Source: Amycolatopsis regifaucium
GTDB lineage: Bacteria > Actinomycetota > Actinomycetes > Mycobacteriales > Pseudonocardiaceae
Assembly: GCF_001613935.1 (NCBI RefSeq)
Contig: NZ_LQCI01000003.1
Span: 416,500-480,499, forward strand
Length of the DNA stretch: 64,000 nucleotides
Direction of reading: 5' to 3'
Shown: in pieces, positions 1 through 6,714 of the stretch
How the letters are laid out: each line of letters starts with the position of its first letter
Numbering within the stretch: position 1 is the first letter of the stretch
The notes under the pieces: generated by a model
Seen by the model: the letters and a program-made list of their open reading frames with translations, nothing else
What the model was told of the DNA's origin: nothing
Databases searched by the model: none
Program-made: the position numbers and the translations under genes

Positions 1-189
1 GGCGGTCTGAGCGCGACCGGATTCGCCAGGATCGGTGCTGCGACGGCTTTCACCGTCCAGCAGCGTCCCCGAAAGCAGGGCGATCAGCACCAGCGCGACC
101 CAGCCGACGAGGGTCAGCGCGCGGTGCCGGATGGACCAGGCGGCGACGCGTTCGGTCACCGGTGTGCGCGATTGGGTTTCGGGCAGCAT
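1..189 (-). CDS. MMPL family membrane transporter, N-terminal fragment (runs off the window)
   Basis: Reading leftward from an ATG at 187-189, the frame stays open to the window edge (63 codons). It begins MLPETQSRTPVTERVAAWS, continues with a basic stretch (SIRHRAL) and a first membrane helix (about residues 27-43), then a polar stretch rich in Ser, Asp, Gly and Glu. This basic stretch, helix 1, then polar start of the outer loop is the usual N-terminus of actinobacterial MMPL (RND-like) lipid or drug exporters. AAAGGA lies about 9 bases upstream of the ATG. It sits downstream of a small membrane protein and an ArsR regulator on the same strand, so it may be under that regulator. Only the N-terminus is visible, so the family call is moderate and the substrate is unknown. 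Confidence 0.6.
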   Translation of the reverse strand, partial: MLPETQSRTPVTERVAAWSIRHRALTLVGWVALVLIALLSGTLLDGESRRSTDPGESGRAQTA

Positions 190-250
190 GAACTACAGTC
201 CTTTGCGTGAAGGAGTGAGATGCCTCGGGCGAGGTTTTTGCTTCTTCTTT

Positions 251-284
251 CCTGGGCCGTCGAGTTGCCGCTCGGCGGCCCAGG
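251..284 (-). terminator. Possible hairpin between a small membrane protein gene and the MMPL gene
   Basis: A perfect 9-bp stem (251-259 with 276-284) encloses a 16-base loop, just after the stop of the gene ending at 320. There is no T-tract on the minus strand, so it may be a weak terminator or a processing site. The rest of 190-319 shows nothing else clear. Confidence 0.3.
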
Positions 285-319
285 GCCTTTCGATCCGGTT
301 CAAGCCGGGGAACGGGTGG

Positions 320-589
320 TCAGTCGACCTCCTTGAGGATCCGCTCGACCGAGCCCACGCTCTTCCGGAGATCGGCGAGGCGTCCGTCGAGTTCGGTGAG
401 TTTGCGCTCGGTCTCTTCCTGCGCCCGGACGGCCTTTTCGGCGAGCCTGCGGTATTCCTGTTCACGCGTGAGCGCGCCCCTGGCCCGGATGGTCGCGCCG
501 AACTGCCAGACGACCACCGTGATCACCACGGTGAGGAACACGAAGATGCCGACCAGTCCGGCGACCTCTTGCCATTGATGCCACTTCAC
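320..589 (-). CDS. Small single-pass membrane protein with coiled coil
   Basis: 89 residues. There is one membrane helix near the N-terminus (about residues 10-30, VAGLVGIFVFLTVVITVVVW), then a charged, heptad-like region (about 38-88) rich in Glu, Arg and Leu that should form a cytoplasmic coiled coil. The start codon overlaps the stop of the upstream ArsR-type gene by four bases, so the two are almost certainly co-transcribed and translationally coupled. I do not recognise a named family. Small helix plus coiled-coil proteins like this often act as scaffolds or partners of membrane machinery, but no function can be assigned. Confidence 0.75.
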   Translation of the reverse strand: MKWHQWQEVAGLVGIFVFLTVVITVVVWQFGATIRARGALTREQEYRRLAEKAVRAQEETERKLTELDGRLADLRKSVGSVERILKEVD

Positions 590-951
590 GGTCGTTCCCC
601 CTCATCGCCCGGTGTACCCGCCGTTGATGTACTCAGCGTCGGCGCCGCGGCGGCGATGGCGTCCGGGCTCAGCTCGACCAGGAACGGTTTCACCTCGTAG
701 AACTTCATCGCCTTCCCGTCCTCCGACAGCTCGAGAGTGGCCGACACGAGCCCAGCCGCCTCCAGTTTGCGCAGGTGGAGCTGCATGAGCGCCCGGCTGA
801 TGCCGAGTTCTCGCGCCAGCTGGCTCACGTACGCGCGCTCCGCGCGGAGCGCCGCGACGATCCGCAGCCGGTGCGGATTCGCCAGGGTCCCCAGCAGCCG
901 CAGCAACTCGTCGCCGGTCGGTCCGGTGGCGGTCATCCCGAGCTCCAGCAC
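586..951 (-). CDS. ArsR-type winged-helix transcriptional regulator
   Basis: 121 residues. The winged-helix domain covers about residues 12-85: the ANPHRLRIVAAL helix, then a helix-turn-helix (YVSQLARELGISRALMQLHL) and the wing (LELSEDGKAMKFYEV). A short, Ala/Ser/Thr-rich tail follows. No metal-binding CxC motif is present, so it is not a classic metal sensor. It overlaps the start of the small membrane protein gene by four bases and follows an acetyltransferase gene with a 13-base gap, giving a probable leftward unit. It likely controls this unit and possibly the MMPL exporter further downstream. A second Met at residue 7 is an alternative start. Confidence 0.8.
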   Translation of the reverse strand: MLELGMTATGPTGDELLRLLGTLANPHRLRIVAALRAERAYVSQLARELGISRALMQLHLRKLEAAGLVSATLELSEDGKAMKFYEVKPFLVELSPDAIAAAAPTLSTSTAGTPGDEGERP

Positions 952-964
952 ATGCCAAAGAAAT

Positions 965-1720
965 CTAGCAGGTGCTGGCTTCAGCTACCAGGTGCTCCAG
1001 CCAGACGTTCGGCTCCACGTAGACGCCGAGGTCCAGCGCCGAGGAGGCGAGTACCGGCGCGATCCCGCCCGGCACGGTCATGAGACCGTCCCGGAGTTCG
1101 ACGCCGGTCCACGCCTTCCATTGGGCGAAGGTGCCCGTCACCGTCATCGCGAACGGCGCCACCTTCACGAACCGGGCACCGAGCCGCTCATGCGTGCGCA
1201 GCCATGGATCCTCGGGCAGCCCGTCGGGGCGACGGCGGGCGATATAGTCCTCAAAGGACAGTCCTGGTTCGTACTCCTTCCCGGCCGGGCGGACCGGCAC
1301 GACGAGTTTGCGCATCCCTGTCGCCGAGGCGCGTTCTTTCAACGCTTCCAACGCTTTTGTGGCCAGGCCGCCACCTCGGCGGCCTGGGGCGACCATCACT
1401 TCGAGTGCGATCAGCGTATTCGTCTCACGGGTGCTCATCAGGTCTTCCGCGGCCCAGATAAGGGCGGCGTCCCAGCCGTGGTCCGGCAGTTCCCGCCGTT
1501 CGGCCGTCGGGAATCCGACCGGGACGGCGGCCGCTCTCGCCACCGGGACGTCGTCTTCCAGCAGGACGAGGAAGTACTCCGGCCAGCGGGCGGCCAGATG
1601 GGACGACTTCGCCAGCCGGGCGGTCTGGTCGTGCTGGAGGAATTCACCGCCGACGCCGCCGAGGCGGAGCGCGGGCTCGCGCAATTCGGGCCGGGTGGAC
1701 AGGTCTTCGATCACGATCAT
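965..1720 (-). CDS. GNAT-fold N-acetyltransferase
   Basis: 251 residues. The acetyl-CoA binding motif A is visible at about residues 106-124 (LEVMVAPGRRGGGLATKAL), with the R/Q-x-x-G-x-G/A signature as RRGGGL. The flanking strands and helices fit a single GNAT domain with an extra C-terminal half. The substrate cannot be inferred. The ATG at 1718-1720 has GAGG only two bases away, so the in-frame GTG at 1712-1714 may be the true start. The gene lies 13 bases upstream of the ArsR-type regulator gene on the same strand. Confidence 0.72.
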   Translation of the reverse strand: MIVIEDLSTRPELREPALRLGGVGGEFLQHDQTARLAKSSHLAARWPEYFLVLLEDDVPVARAAAVPVGFPTAERRELPDHGWDAALIWAAEDLMSTRETNTLIALEVMVAPGRRGGGLATKALEALKERASATGMRKLVVPVRPAGKEYEPGLSFEDYIARRRPDGLPEDPWLRTHERLGARFVKVAPFAMTVTGTFAQWKAWTGVELRDGLMTVPGGIAPVLASSALDLGVYVEPNVWLEHLVAEASTC

Positions 1721-1825
1721 GTCCTCAGTAGACCCGAGGACACGTGCTTGTCACGAGTGGTTTTCAGGTACGGCTTTCGGTTGCGCCGTGGCTGTTCACT
1801 GGGGGAGATTTCAGTGCGGTACGGG

Positions 1826-2560
1826 CTAACGGACCGGCAGCGCGCGGCGCCGTCCGGTGATGCCGGTGGTGTTGAGGTTCGCGCGCTCGCCCGCGGAGTG
1901 CCCGTCGAGGTAGCCGCTGCCGGAAAGCCGCCTCGGCGGGGCCGAACGCAGGTCGCCGTATCGCTCGTCGTAGGCCTGCTTGACCATCGTCGTCCGGTCC
2001 TGGATCACCAGTTCGGCGGAGCGATGCCCCGCGGTGGCGGTGTGGGTGCGGGCCGCGGTGTCCTCGCTGTTGCGGAGCCGTTCGTAGACCGCGCCGGAGA
2101 ACCCGTGCAGCCAGGTGCGCCGGTACGCGGCCAGTGATTCGCCCGCGAACACGCGGTTCTCCGGGCGGACTCTGGTCAGCTGGGTGGTCGCCTGCAGCAA
2201 CAGGCTCGTGTACAGCAGTTCGACCCGCTCCAGATCCGAGCGGAAACCGAAGACGGTCACCCCGGTGACGGACTGGCCGAGCCGGTGCAGCAGGGCCCGG
2301 CAGCGCAGCGGGTGGGCGATGTTGGTGAGCAGTCCCGCCTTGTCCCGGCTGTACGGGTTGTCGATCGGGATCAAGACCTGGGTGATCTCGTCGGCCGTCG
2401 CGACTGAAGCGGCCAGCAGCGCCTGATCGATGCCGTAACGGGCGATCAGTTCGGCGGCCTTGGTGTTGTACGACTCCGCTTCGGCCTCGGTGACCGCCGG
2501 GTCCTCCGCCTTGGCGAGAAGTTTCCGGACGCGTGCGAGCAGCGTGTCATGGTCGGGCAT
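1826..2560 (-). CDS. DUF2786 domain protein
   Basis: 244 residues. The N-terminal 45 residues (VRKLLAKAEDPAVTEAEAES then a helix ending in RYGID) match the DUF2786 motif, a small helical domain found in actinobacterial and phage proteins of unknown role. The rest (about 60-215) is a helical region with no motif I can name. The ATG at 2558-2560 is preceded by an AAGGGGGAG ribosome site. It stands alone between a TetR gene and the acetyltransferase. The 132 bases upstream hold an imperfect inverted repeat around 2607-2641 that could be part of its promoter. Confidence 0.72.
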   Translation of the reverse strand: MPDHDTLLARVRKLLAKAEDPAVTEAEAESYNTKAAELIARYGIDQALLAASVATADEITQVLIPIDNPYSRDKAGLLTNIAHPLRCRALLHRLGQSVTGVTVFGFRSDLERVELLYTSLLLQATTQLTRVRPENRVFAGESLAAYRRTWLHGFSGAVYERLRNSEDTAARTHTATAGHRSAELVIQDRTTMVKQAYDERYGDLRSAPPRRLSGSGYLDGHSAGERANLNTTGITGRRRALPVR

Positions 2561-2692
2561 GGCTCCCCCTTCCTGATTGGGTTGGAGTGGATCAACCTAG
2601 GAGAGGGGTCCGACAATATTCGCCCAGATGTTCGGATCCCGGCAAGGGGGTGGCATGTCGGCCGAGGTGTCGGTGCCCGGACCCGCCAGGGG

Positions 2693-3250
2693 TCAGCCGA
2701 GGTAGGCGTCGAGGGTGACGGCCAGCGCGGTCTCCGGTGACGGCGCGAAACTGGCGCCCGCCAGCCCGCCCCAAAGCCACAGCTGGGCGAGACCGTGCAG
2801 CGACGCCCACAGTGAGGACGCGAGCAACCGCGGATCGGTGGCGGGATGCCAGTTTTCGTGCTGGAGGTCGGCGACCAGCGCGGCGAAGAAGTCGAACACC
2901 GCGCTGCTCACCCGGGTGAGTTCGGGATCGGCCGGATCGATGAGGTCGCGGCGGAACATCAGCTCGAACATCGCCGGATTGGCCAGCGCGAAGTCGAGAT
3001 AGCCGTGGCAGGCCGCGATGAGCCGTTCTCGCGGTGTCGCGTCCGGTAGTCCGGTACCGCGGTCGAGCAGTTCGGTGTAGCCGCGGGTGGCGACGGCGGA
3101 GAGCAGGGCGGCGCGGCCGGTGAAGTGACGCAACGGCGCCCCGTGCGAGACGCCGGCCGCTTTCGCGATTCCGCGCAGGGTCACGGCTGCGACGCCTTCT
3201 TCGGCCAGCAGGTTCGCCGCGGTGTCGATCAAGCGGGTTCGGGCGCCCAT
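2693..3250 (-). CDS. TetR family regulator with WHG-type C-terminal domain
   Basis: 185 residues. The DNA-binding helix-turn-helix lies at about 22-48 (VTLRGIAKAAGVSHGAPLRH). The C-terminal part resembles the TetR_C_33/WHG type, with Leu/Trp-rich helices including WASLHGLAQLWLWGG near the end. The start overlaps the end of the SGNH hydrolase gene by 22 bases and is preceded by GAGGAG, so the pair is co-transcribed. Twin palindromes (4059-4097) in front of the hydrolase are the likely autoregulatory operator, which would make the hydrolase and the divergent DinB gene its targets. Confidence 0.85.
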   Translation of the reverse strand: MGARTRLIDTAANLLAEEGVAAVTLRGIAKAAGVSHGAPLRHFTGRAALLSAVATRGYTELLDRGTGLPDATPRERLIAACHGYLDFALANPAMFELMFRRDLIDPADPELTRVSSAVFDFFAALVADLQHENWHPATDPRLLASSLWASLHGLAQLWLWGGLAGASFAPSPETALAVTLDAYLG

Positions 3251-4029
3251 GGACGGCTCTCCTCGAGGACGGGAAGGAGGTCGGGGCGTTTGGGCAGGAA
3301 GCCGTCGCCCGGCTGGCGGCCGATGAGCCGGTTGCGGAACCGGCTGACCGCGACCGGGAGCACCTCCCTGGTCACCCAGCGCAGGTCCGCCCGCAAGCCG
3401 GGGCGTCCGGCCGGCCCGGGAAGCGGTTCGAGCCAGGACGGGTCGTGCGCGACGCCGAGTTTGCCGAGCACGTGGCCCGCCAGTCGCCGGTGGCCCTGCT
3501 CGGACAGGTGCAGCCGGTCCGGACCGAAGTAGCGGGAATCGTGCGCCGCGTGATCCGGCCAGAGGTCGACGAGCGTCGCGCCGTAGCTGACGGATGCCTC
3601 GCGGACGGCGTCGTTCAACGCGGTGAGACGCGGGCGCATGCGTTGCCCCATCGGCATGCGGTGGGAGATGTCGCTGAGGGTGAAGGTGACGACGGTGGGC
3701 GCGATCTCGGTGCAGGCGCGGATGGCCGTGTCGACGCGGCGGGCTACCGTCCGCGCGTCCCAGCCGCGGCTCATCACGTCGTTCCCGCCGCCGAACAGCG
3801 CGATCAGATCCGGCTGGAGCTTGCTCGCCGCCGGGGTCTGTTCGGCGTGGATCTGATCGAGCCTGCGCCCGCGGACCGCGAGGTTGGCGTACCGGAACCC
3901 CGCCTCGTCCTCGGCGAGGCGTTCCGCGACGAAGTCGGCCCAGCCGCGGTAGTACCCGCCAGCCGGGTGAGGGTCGGCCAGCCCTTCGGCGCAGCTGTCG
4001 CCGAGCGCGACGAAACGTTGGTAGCCCAT
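3229..4029 (-). CDS. SGNH/GDSL-type hydrolase (esterase/lipase fold)
   Basis: 266 residues from the ATG at 4027-4029, chosen because GGAG lies just upstream and the protein then starts at the first strand. The open frame extends further but into the promoter and the opposite gene. Catalytic blocks are visible: GDS at residues 10-12 (nucleophile Ser12), the G-x-N-D block at 81-84, and D171-x-x-H174 near the end (DRLHLSEQGH). No signal peptide is seen, so it should be cytoplasmic. A C-terminal extension rich in Arg and Pro follows the fold. It is the first gene of a unit with the overlapping TetR gene. Confidence 0.85.
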   Translation of the reverse strand: MGYQRFVALGDSCAEGLADPHPAGGYYRGWADFVAERLAEDEAGFRYANLAVRGRRLDQIHAEQTPAASKLQPDLIALFGGGNDVMSRGWDARTVARRVDTAIRACTEIAPTVVTFTLSDISHRMPMGQRMRPRLTALNDAVREASVSYGATLVDLWPDHAAHDSRYFGPDRLHLSEQGHRRLAGHVLGKLGVAHDPSWLEPLPGPAGRPGLRADLRWVTREVLPVAVSRFRNRLIGRQPGDGFLPKRPDLLPVLEESRPWAPEPA

Positions 4030-4058
4030 CCAGATCTCCGTAACCACGAGTTCACCTT

Positions 4059-4097
4059 GTAGACACTGTCTATCAAACTCGTGTAGACGCTGTCTAC
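4059..4097. promoter_or_regulatory. Twin TetR-type operators between the SGNH/TetR unit and the DinB gene
   Basis: Two copies of GTAGAC-N3-GTCTAC occur at 4059-4073 (one mismatch) and 4083-4097 (perfect). Their centres are 24 bp apart, a little over two helical turns. They lie in the 91-bp divergent space between the hydrolase (left) and the DinB gene (right). The linked TetR protein is the obvious candidate to bind them and could control both directions. Confidence 0.7.
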
Positions 4098-4120
4098 TCG
4101 GTGCGTGGCAGCCTGGCGCC

Positions 4121-4720
4121 ATGATCGACGACGTCGCGAAAGAGTCTTTGCACAGTGATCTGCGAGAGATCCGCGAGGTGATGCTCTGGAAGCTGGAGGG
4201 CCTGGGGGAGTACGACATCCGCCGTCCCTTGACCCGGACCGGGACCAACCTTCTCGGGCTGGTCAAGCACCTGGCGCTCTGGGAGGCCCGGTATTTCGGC
4301 GAGGTCTTCGACCGGCCGTTTCCCGAGCCCTTGCCCCGATGGGACGACCTCGGGCAGCGAGGTGCCGACATGTGGGCCACCGAGCACGAGACGCGCGAGG
4401 AGATCGTCGGCCGCTACCGACGCGTCTGGGAACACACCGACGCGACGATCGCGGCTTTGGCCATCGACTCGCCCGGTCACGTGCCGTGGTGGCCACGACC
4501 GCACGTGATGCTGTTCGACATTCTGGTCCACCTCCTCACCGAAACCAGCCGGCACGCTGGCCATGCCGACATCTTGCGCGAACAACTGGACGGCTCGACC
4601 GGAACGGGTACCGACTACTCCACCCAGCGGCGCGACGAGGCCTTCTGGGAAACCCGGCATGACCAGATCGAGCAAGCCGCCAAGGCCGCCGCCCGGCCGG
4701 ATCGCGGTCGTCGGCCCTGA
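4121..4720 (+). CDS. DinB family protein (DUF664-like, four-helix metal-dependent fold)
   Basis: 199 residues. The fold is a DinB four-helix bundle with candidate metal ligands His50 (GLVKHLALWEARYFGEVF region) and His145/His148 (TSRHAGHADIL). The spacing is that of the DinB/YfiT His triad. Actinobacterial members are thiol-dependent transferases, probably using mycothiol, but the substrate is not known here. The gene diverges from the SGNH/TetR unit, with only 23 bases between the second operator and the ATG, so its expression is probably controlled by that TetR. No strong ribosome site is visible. It converges on a second DinB-like protein gene. Confidence 0.82.
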   Translation: MIDDVAKESLHSDLREIREVMLWKLEGLGEYDIRRPLTRTGTNLLGLVKHLALWEARYFGEVFDRPFPEPLPRWDDLGQRGADMWATEHETREEIVGRYRRVWEHTDATIAALAIDSPGHVPWWPRPHVMLFDILVHLLTETSRHAGHADILREQLDGSTGTGTDYSTQRRDEAFWETRHDQIEQAAKAAARPDRGRRP

Positions 4721-4732
4721 CAGCGAGCGAGG

Positions 4733-5317
4733 TCAGAGAATGTCCTTGTCCGAGGGCGTCGACGGAAGCGAACGGCCGAGCAACGCGATGAGCCGCTCGC
4801 CGGCGCCCGCGCCCGGTGGTGCCTCGACAGCGTGGTCGAAGGCACCGCCGGGCCCGCGCACCGGCGTACCGTCGGGGAAGCGGCTCGCCACGCCCAGCGC
4901 GACCGTCGCGAGCTCGTCGTCCCAGCGGTGTTCGCGGCCGAGCGCGGTGTTGAGGTCCCAGTCGTGGACGAGCGTGTCGGCGAAGAGCACGGCCAAGACG
5001 TTCTTGCCGGGCAGCGGGCCGAATTTGCCGAAGTCGAAGGTCTTCTTCAGCGCCTGGTCGTCGAAAGCGGCGAGGAACTCGGCGGAGCTTTCTTCGTAGG
5101 CCGCGGCGAGGTTGTCGACTGTTGTCGAGCGGGTCGTGCGGGGACGATCCGCCGCCCGCGCGGCGGCCCGCTCGTTGTTGTCGATCAGGTGTTCCACGAT
5201 GTCGCGGACGGTCCACTCGGCGCAGGGGGTCGAGCGGTCCCAGTCGTCGGCGCCGATTCCGGTGATCGTGGTTCGGGTGGCGTGATGTGCGCGGGTGGTC
5301 AGGGCGAGAAAGTCCAT
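4733..5317 (-). CDS. TIGR03086 family metal-binding protein (maleylpyruvate-isomerase-like N domain)
   Basis: 194 residues. It has the signatures of the mycothiol-dependent maleylpyruvate isomerase N-terminal fold: TPCAEWTVRDIVEHL at 30-44 with His43, and the H118-D-W-D motif (LVHDWDLNTALG). These should bind a divalent metal and thiol. The length fits a single-domain TIGR03086 protein. It converges with the DinB gene (12 bases apart) and diverges from the MOSC gene. The specific reaction is unknown. Confidence 0.85.
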   Translation of the reverse strand: MDFLALTTRAHHATRTTITGIGADDWDRSTPCAEWTVRDIVEHLIDNNERAAARAADRPRTTRSTTVDNLAAAYEESSAEFLAAFDDQALKKTFDFGKFGPLPGKNVLAVLFADTLVHDWDLNTALGREHRWDDELATVALGVASRFPDGTPVRGPGGAFDHAVEAPPGAGAGERLIALLGRSLPSTPSDKDIL

Positions 5318-5334
5318 GGACTCAAACTATACGA

Positions 5335-5342
5335 ACGATCGT
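5335..5342. promoter_or_regulatory. Possible operator in the divergent TIGR03086/MOSC promoter region
   Basis: An 8-bp palindrome (ACGATCGT) sits in the 39-bp gap between the two divergent starts, flanked by A/T-rich steps that could be -10 elements. The TetR gene two steps downstream is a candidate binder. The site is short, so this is weak. Confidence 0.25.
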
Positions 5343-5356
5343 GCTATCTTCTAGGG

Positions 5357-6055
5357 GTGAGCACTCTCGAAGTGAACGAGGTCTTCGTAGGACGGCCGTC
5401 CGTGCTGGGGATCAAGCGTGACGTGCCGGTGTACAGCGCGATCGCGAAATCACGCGTGGAGTCGTCCTCGCTCGAACTCGGCGAGATCAATTTGGCCGGC
5501 GACGACCAGGCCGATCGCACTGTGCACGGCGGTGTCGACAAGGCGGTCTACGTCTATCCGGCCACGCACTACACGGCCTGGTCCGAGCAGGGTTTCCCGG
5601 TGGTCGCGGGCGATTTCGGGGAGAACGCGTCGGTCACGGGCGCCGACGAGTACGACGTCCGCGTCGGGGATGTCTGGGCGTGGGGAGACGCGCTGGTCCA
5701 GGTCTCGCAGCCGCGGACGCCGTGCTTCAAGCTCGCGATGAAGACCGGGCGCAAGGACGTCATTCCGGCGATGATCGATTCCGGCCGCAGCGGCTGGTAC
5801 CTGCGGGTCCTCCGGACGGGCGAAGTAGTCCCCACTTCGGGGCACATGACCCTCGAAGAACGCGATCCGGTGAACCCGACGATCGCCGAGGTCTACGTCG
5901 CGTCGTTCACCAACGTCACCCAGTTGGACGACGATCGCCGGGCCGCGTACTGGGCGTTGCTGGATCGGGTCCTCGCGGCACCGGCGCTCTCCCGGCAGTA
6001 CCGTGACGGCCTGGAATCGGCGAAACGGCGGCGGGAGGATCGGGATGCCGGTTGA
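5357..6055 (+). CDS. MOSC domain protein, YiiM-like
   Basis: 232 residues from a GTG at 5357. The open frame continues upstream but overlaps the divergent gene, and homologues begin near here. The MOSC domain (about 30-165) shows the HGG at 57-59 (RTVHGGVDKAVYVY) and the conserved Cys123 in TPCFKLAMK, expected for molybdenum-cofactor sulfur handling or for YiiM-type N-hydroxylated base reduction. A C-terminal helical extension matches YiiM. The stop overlaps the start of the next TetR gene by 11 bases, so the two form an operon. Confidence 0.85.
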   Translation: MSTLEVNEVFVGRPSVLGIKRDVPVYSAIAKSRVESSSLELGEINLAGDDQADRTVHGGVDKAVYVYPATHYTAWSEQGFPVVAGDFGENASVTGADEYDVRVGDVWAWGDALVQVSQPRTPCFKLAMKTGRKDVIPAMIDSGRSGWYLRVLRTGEVVPTSGHMTLEERDPVNPTIAEVYVASFTNVTQLDDDRRAAYWALLDRVLAAPALSRQYRDGLESAKRRREDRDAG

Positions 6056-6656
6056 CGGCCGGGTTGCCCGAGGCGACGCGACGAGGCGGATCGTCCTGCG
6101 GCGCGCCGTCGACATCGCGTCGGTCGAAGGGCTTGACGGGTTGTCTCTCGGCAGGCTCGCCACCGAGCTGGAATTGAGCAAATCCGGGGTGTTCGCGTTG
6201 TTCGGTTCCAAGGAGGAACTGCAGCTCGCGGCGATCGAGACGGCGAGCGCGATCTTCGCGGAGAACGTCGTCACCCCGACGCTGGAGTTCGAGCAGGGGA
6301 TCGCCCGGCTGCGCGCGCTCTGCGCGAACTGGCTGGACTACTCGGAACGCCGGGTGTTCCCCGGTGGCTGTTTCTTCTTCAACGCCGGCGCCGAGTTCGA
6401 CGCGCGGACCGGGCGGGTCCACGACGCGGTGGCGAACGCGAGCCGCGCCTTCGCCAAGTTCATCCGGTCCACCGTCGTCGAAGCACGGAAAGCCGGGCAT
6501 CTTCGCGAATCCGTCGACGTGGACAGACTGGCCTTCGAGCTGAACGCCCTCGGCCGCGCCGCGAACGCGGACTCGGTCATGTTCGACGGCAAGGAGCCGT
6601 ACGCGCTGGCGCGGGCCGCCATCACCGCTCGCCTCGACGCCGCGACAGTGACATGA
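6045..6656 (+). CDS. TetR family transcriptional regulator
   Basis: 203 residues from the ATG at 6045, chosen because GGGAGGAT lies five bases upstream. An earlier in-frame start is less well supported. The helix-turn-helix is at about 34-60 (LSLGRLATELELSKSGVFAL). The C-terminal half contains the GGCFFFNAGAEFD stretch common to one TetR subfamily. It overlaps the end of the MOSC gene, so it probably regulates that operon, perhaps through the palindrome near 5335. Its TGA stop lies inside the left arm of a perfect 51-bp palindrome. Confidence 0.85.
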   Translation: MPVDGRVARGDATRRIVLRRAVDIASVEGLDGLSLGRLATELELSKSGVFALFGSKEELQLAAIETASAIFAENVVTPTLEFEQGIARLRALCANWLDYSERRVFPGGCFFFNAGAEFDARTGRVHDAVANASRAFAKFIRSTVVEARKAGHLRESVDVDRLAFELNALGRAANADSVMFDGKEPYALARAAITARLDAATVT

Positions 6657-6701
6657 AAGGCCCCTTCATCGCAAAATTTGCGATGAAGGGGCCTTTCATG
6701 T
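6651..6701. terminator. Perfect 51-bp palindrome, bidirectional terminator
   Basis: Two perfect 25-base arms (6651-6675 and 6677-6701) flank one central base. It lies between the convergent TetR and GH20 genes and even covers the TetR stop codon, so it should end transcription from both sides. Each arm contains a quasi-palindrome (TGAAAGGCCCCTTCA) of the same design as the palindromes at 12256 and 40967. There is no long T-tract. Confidence 0.75.
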
Positions 6702-6714
6702 CGTCCGCGAGGCG

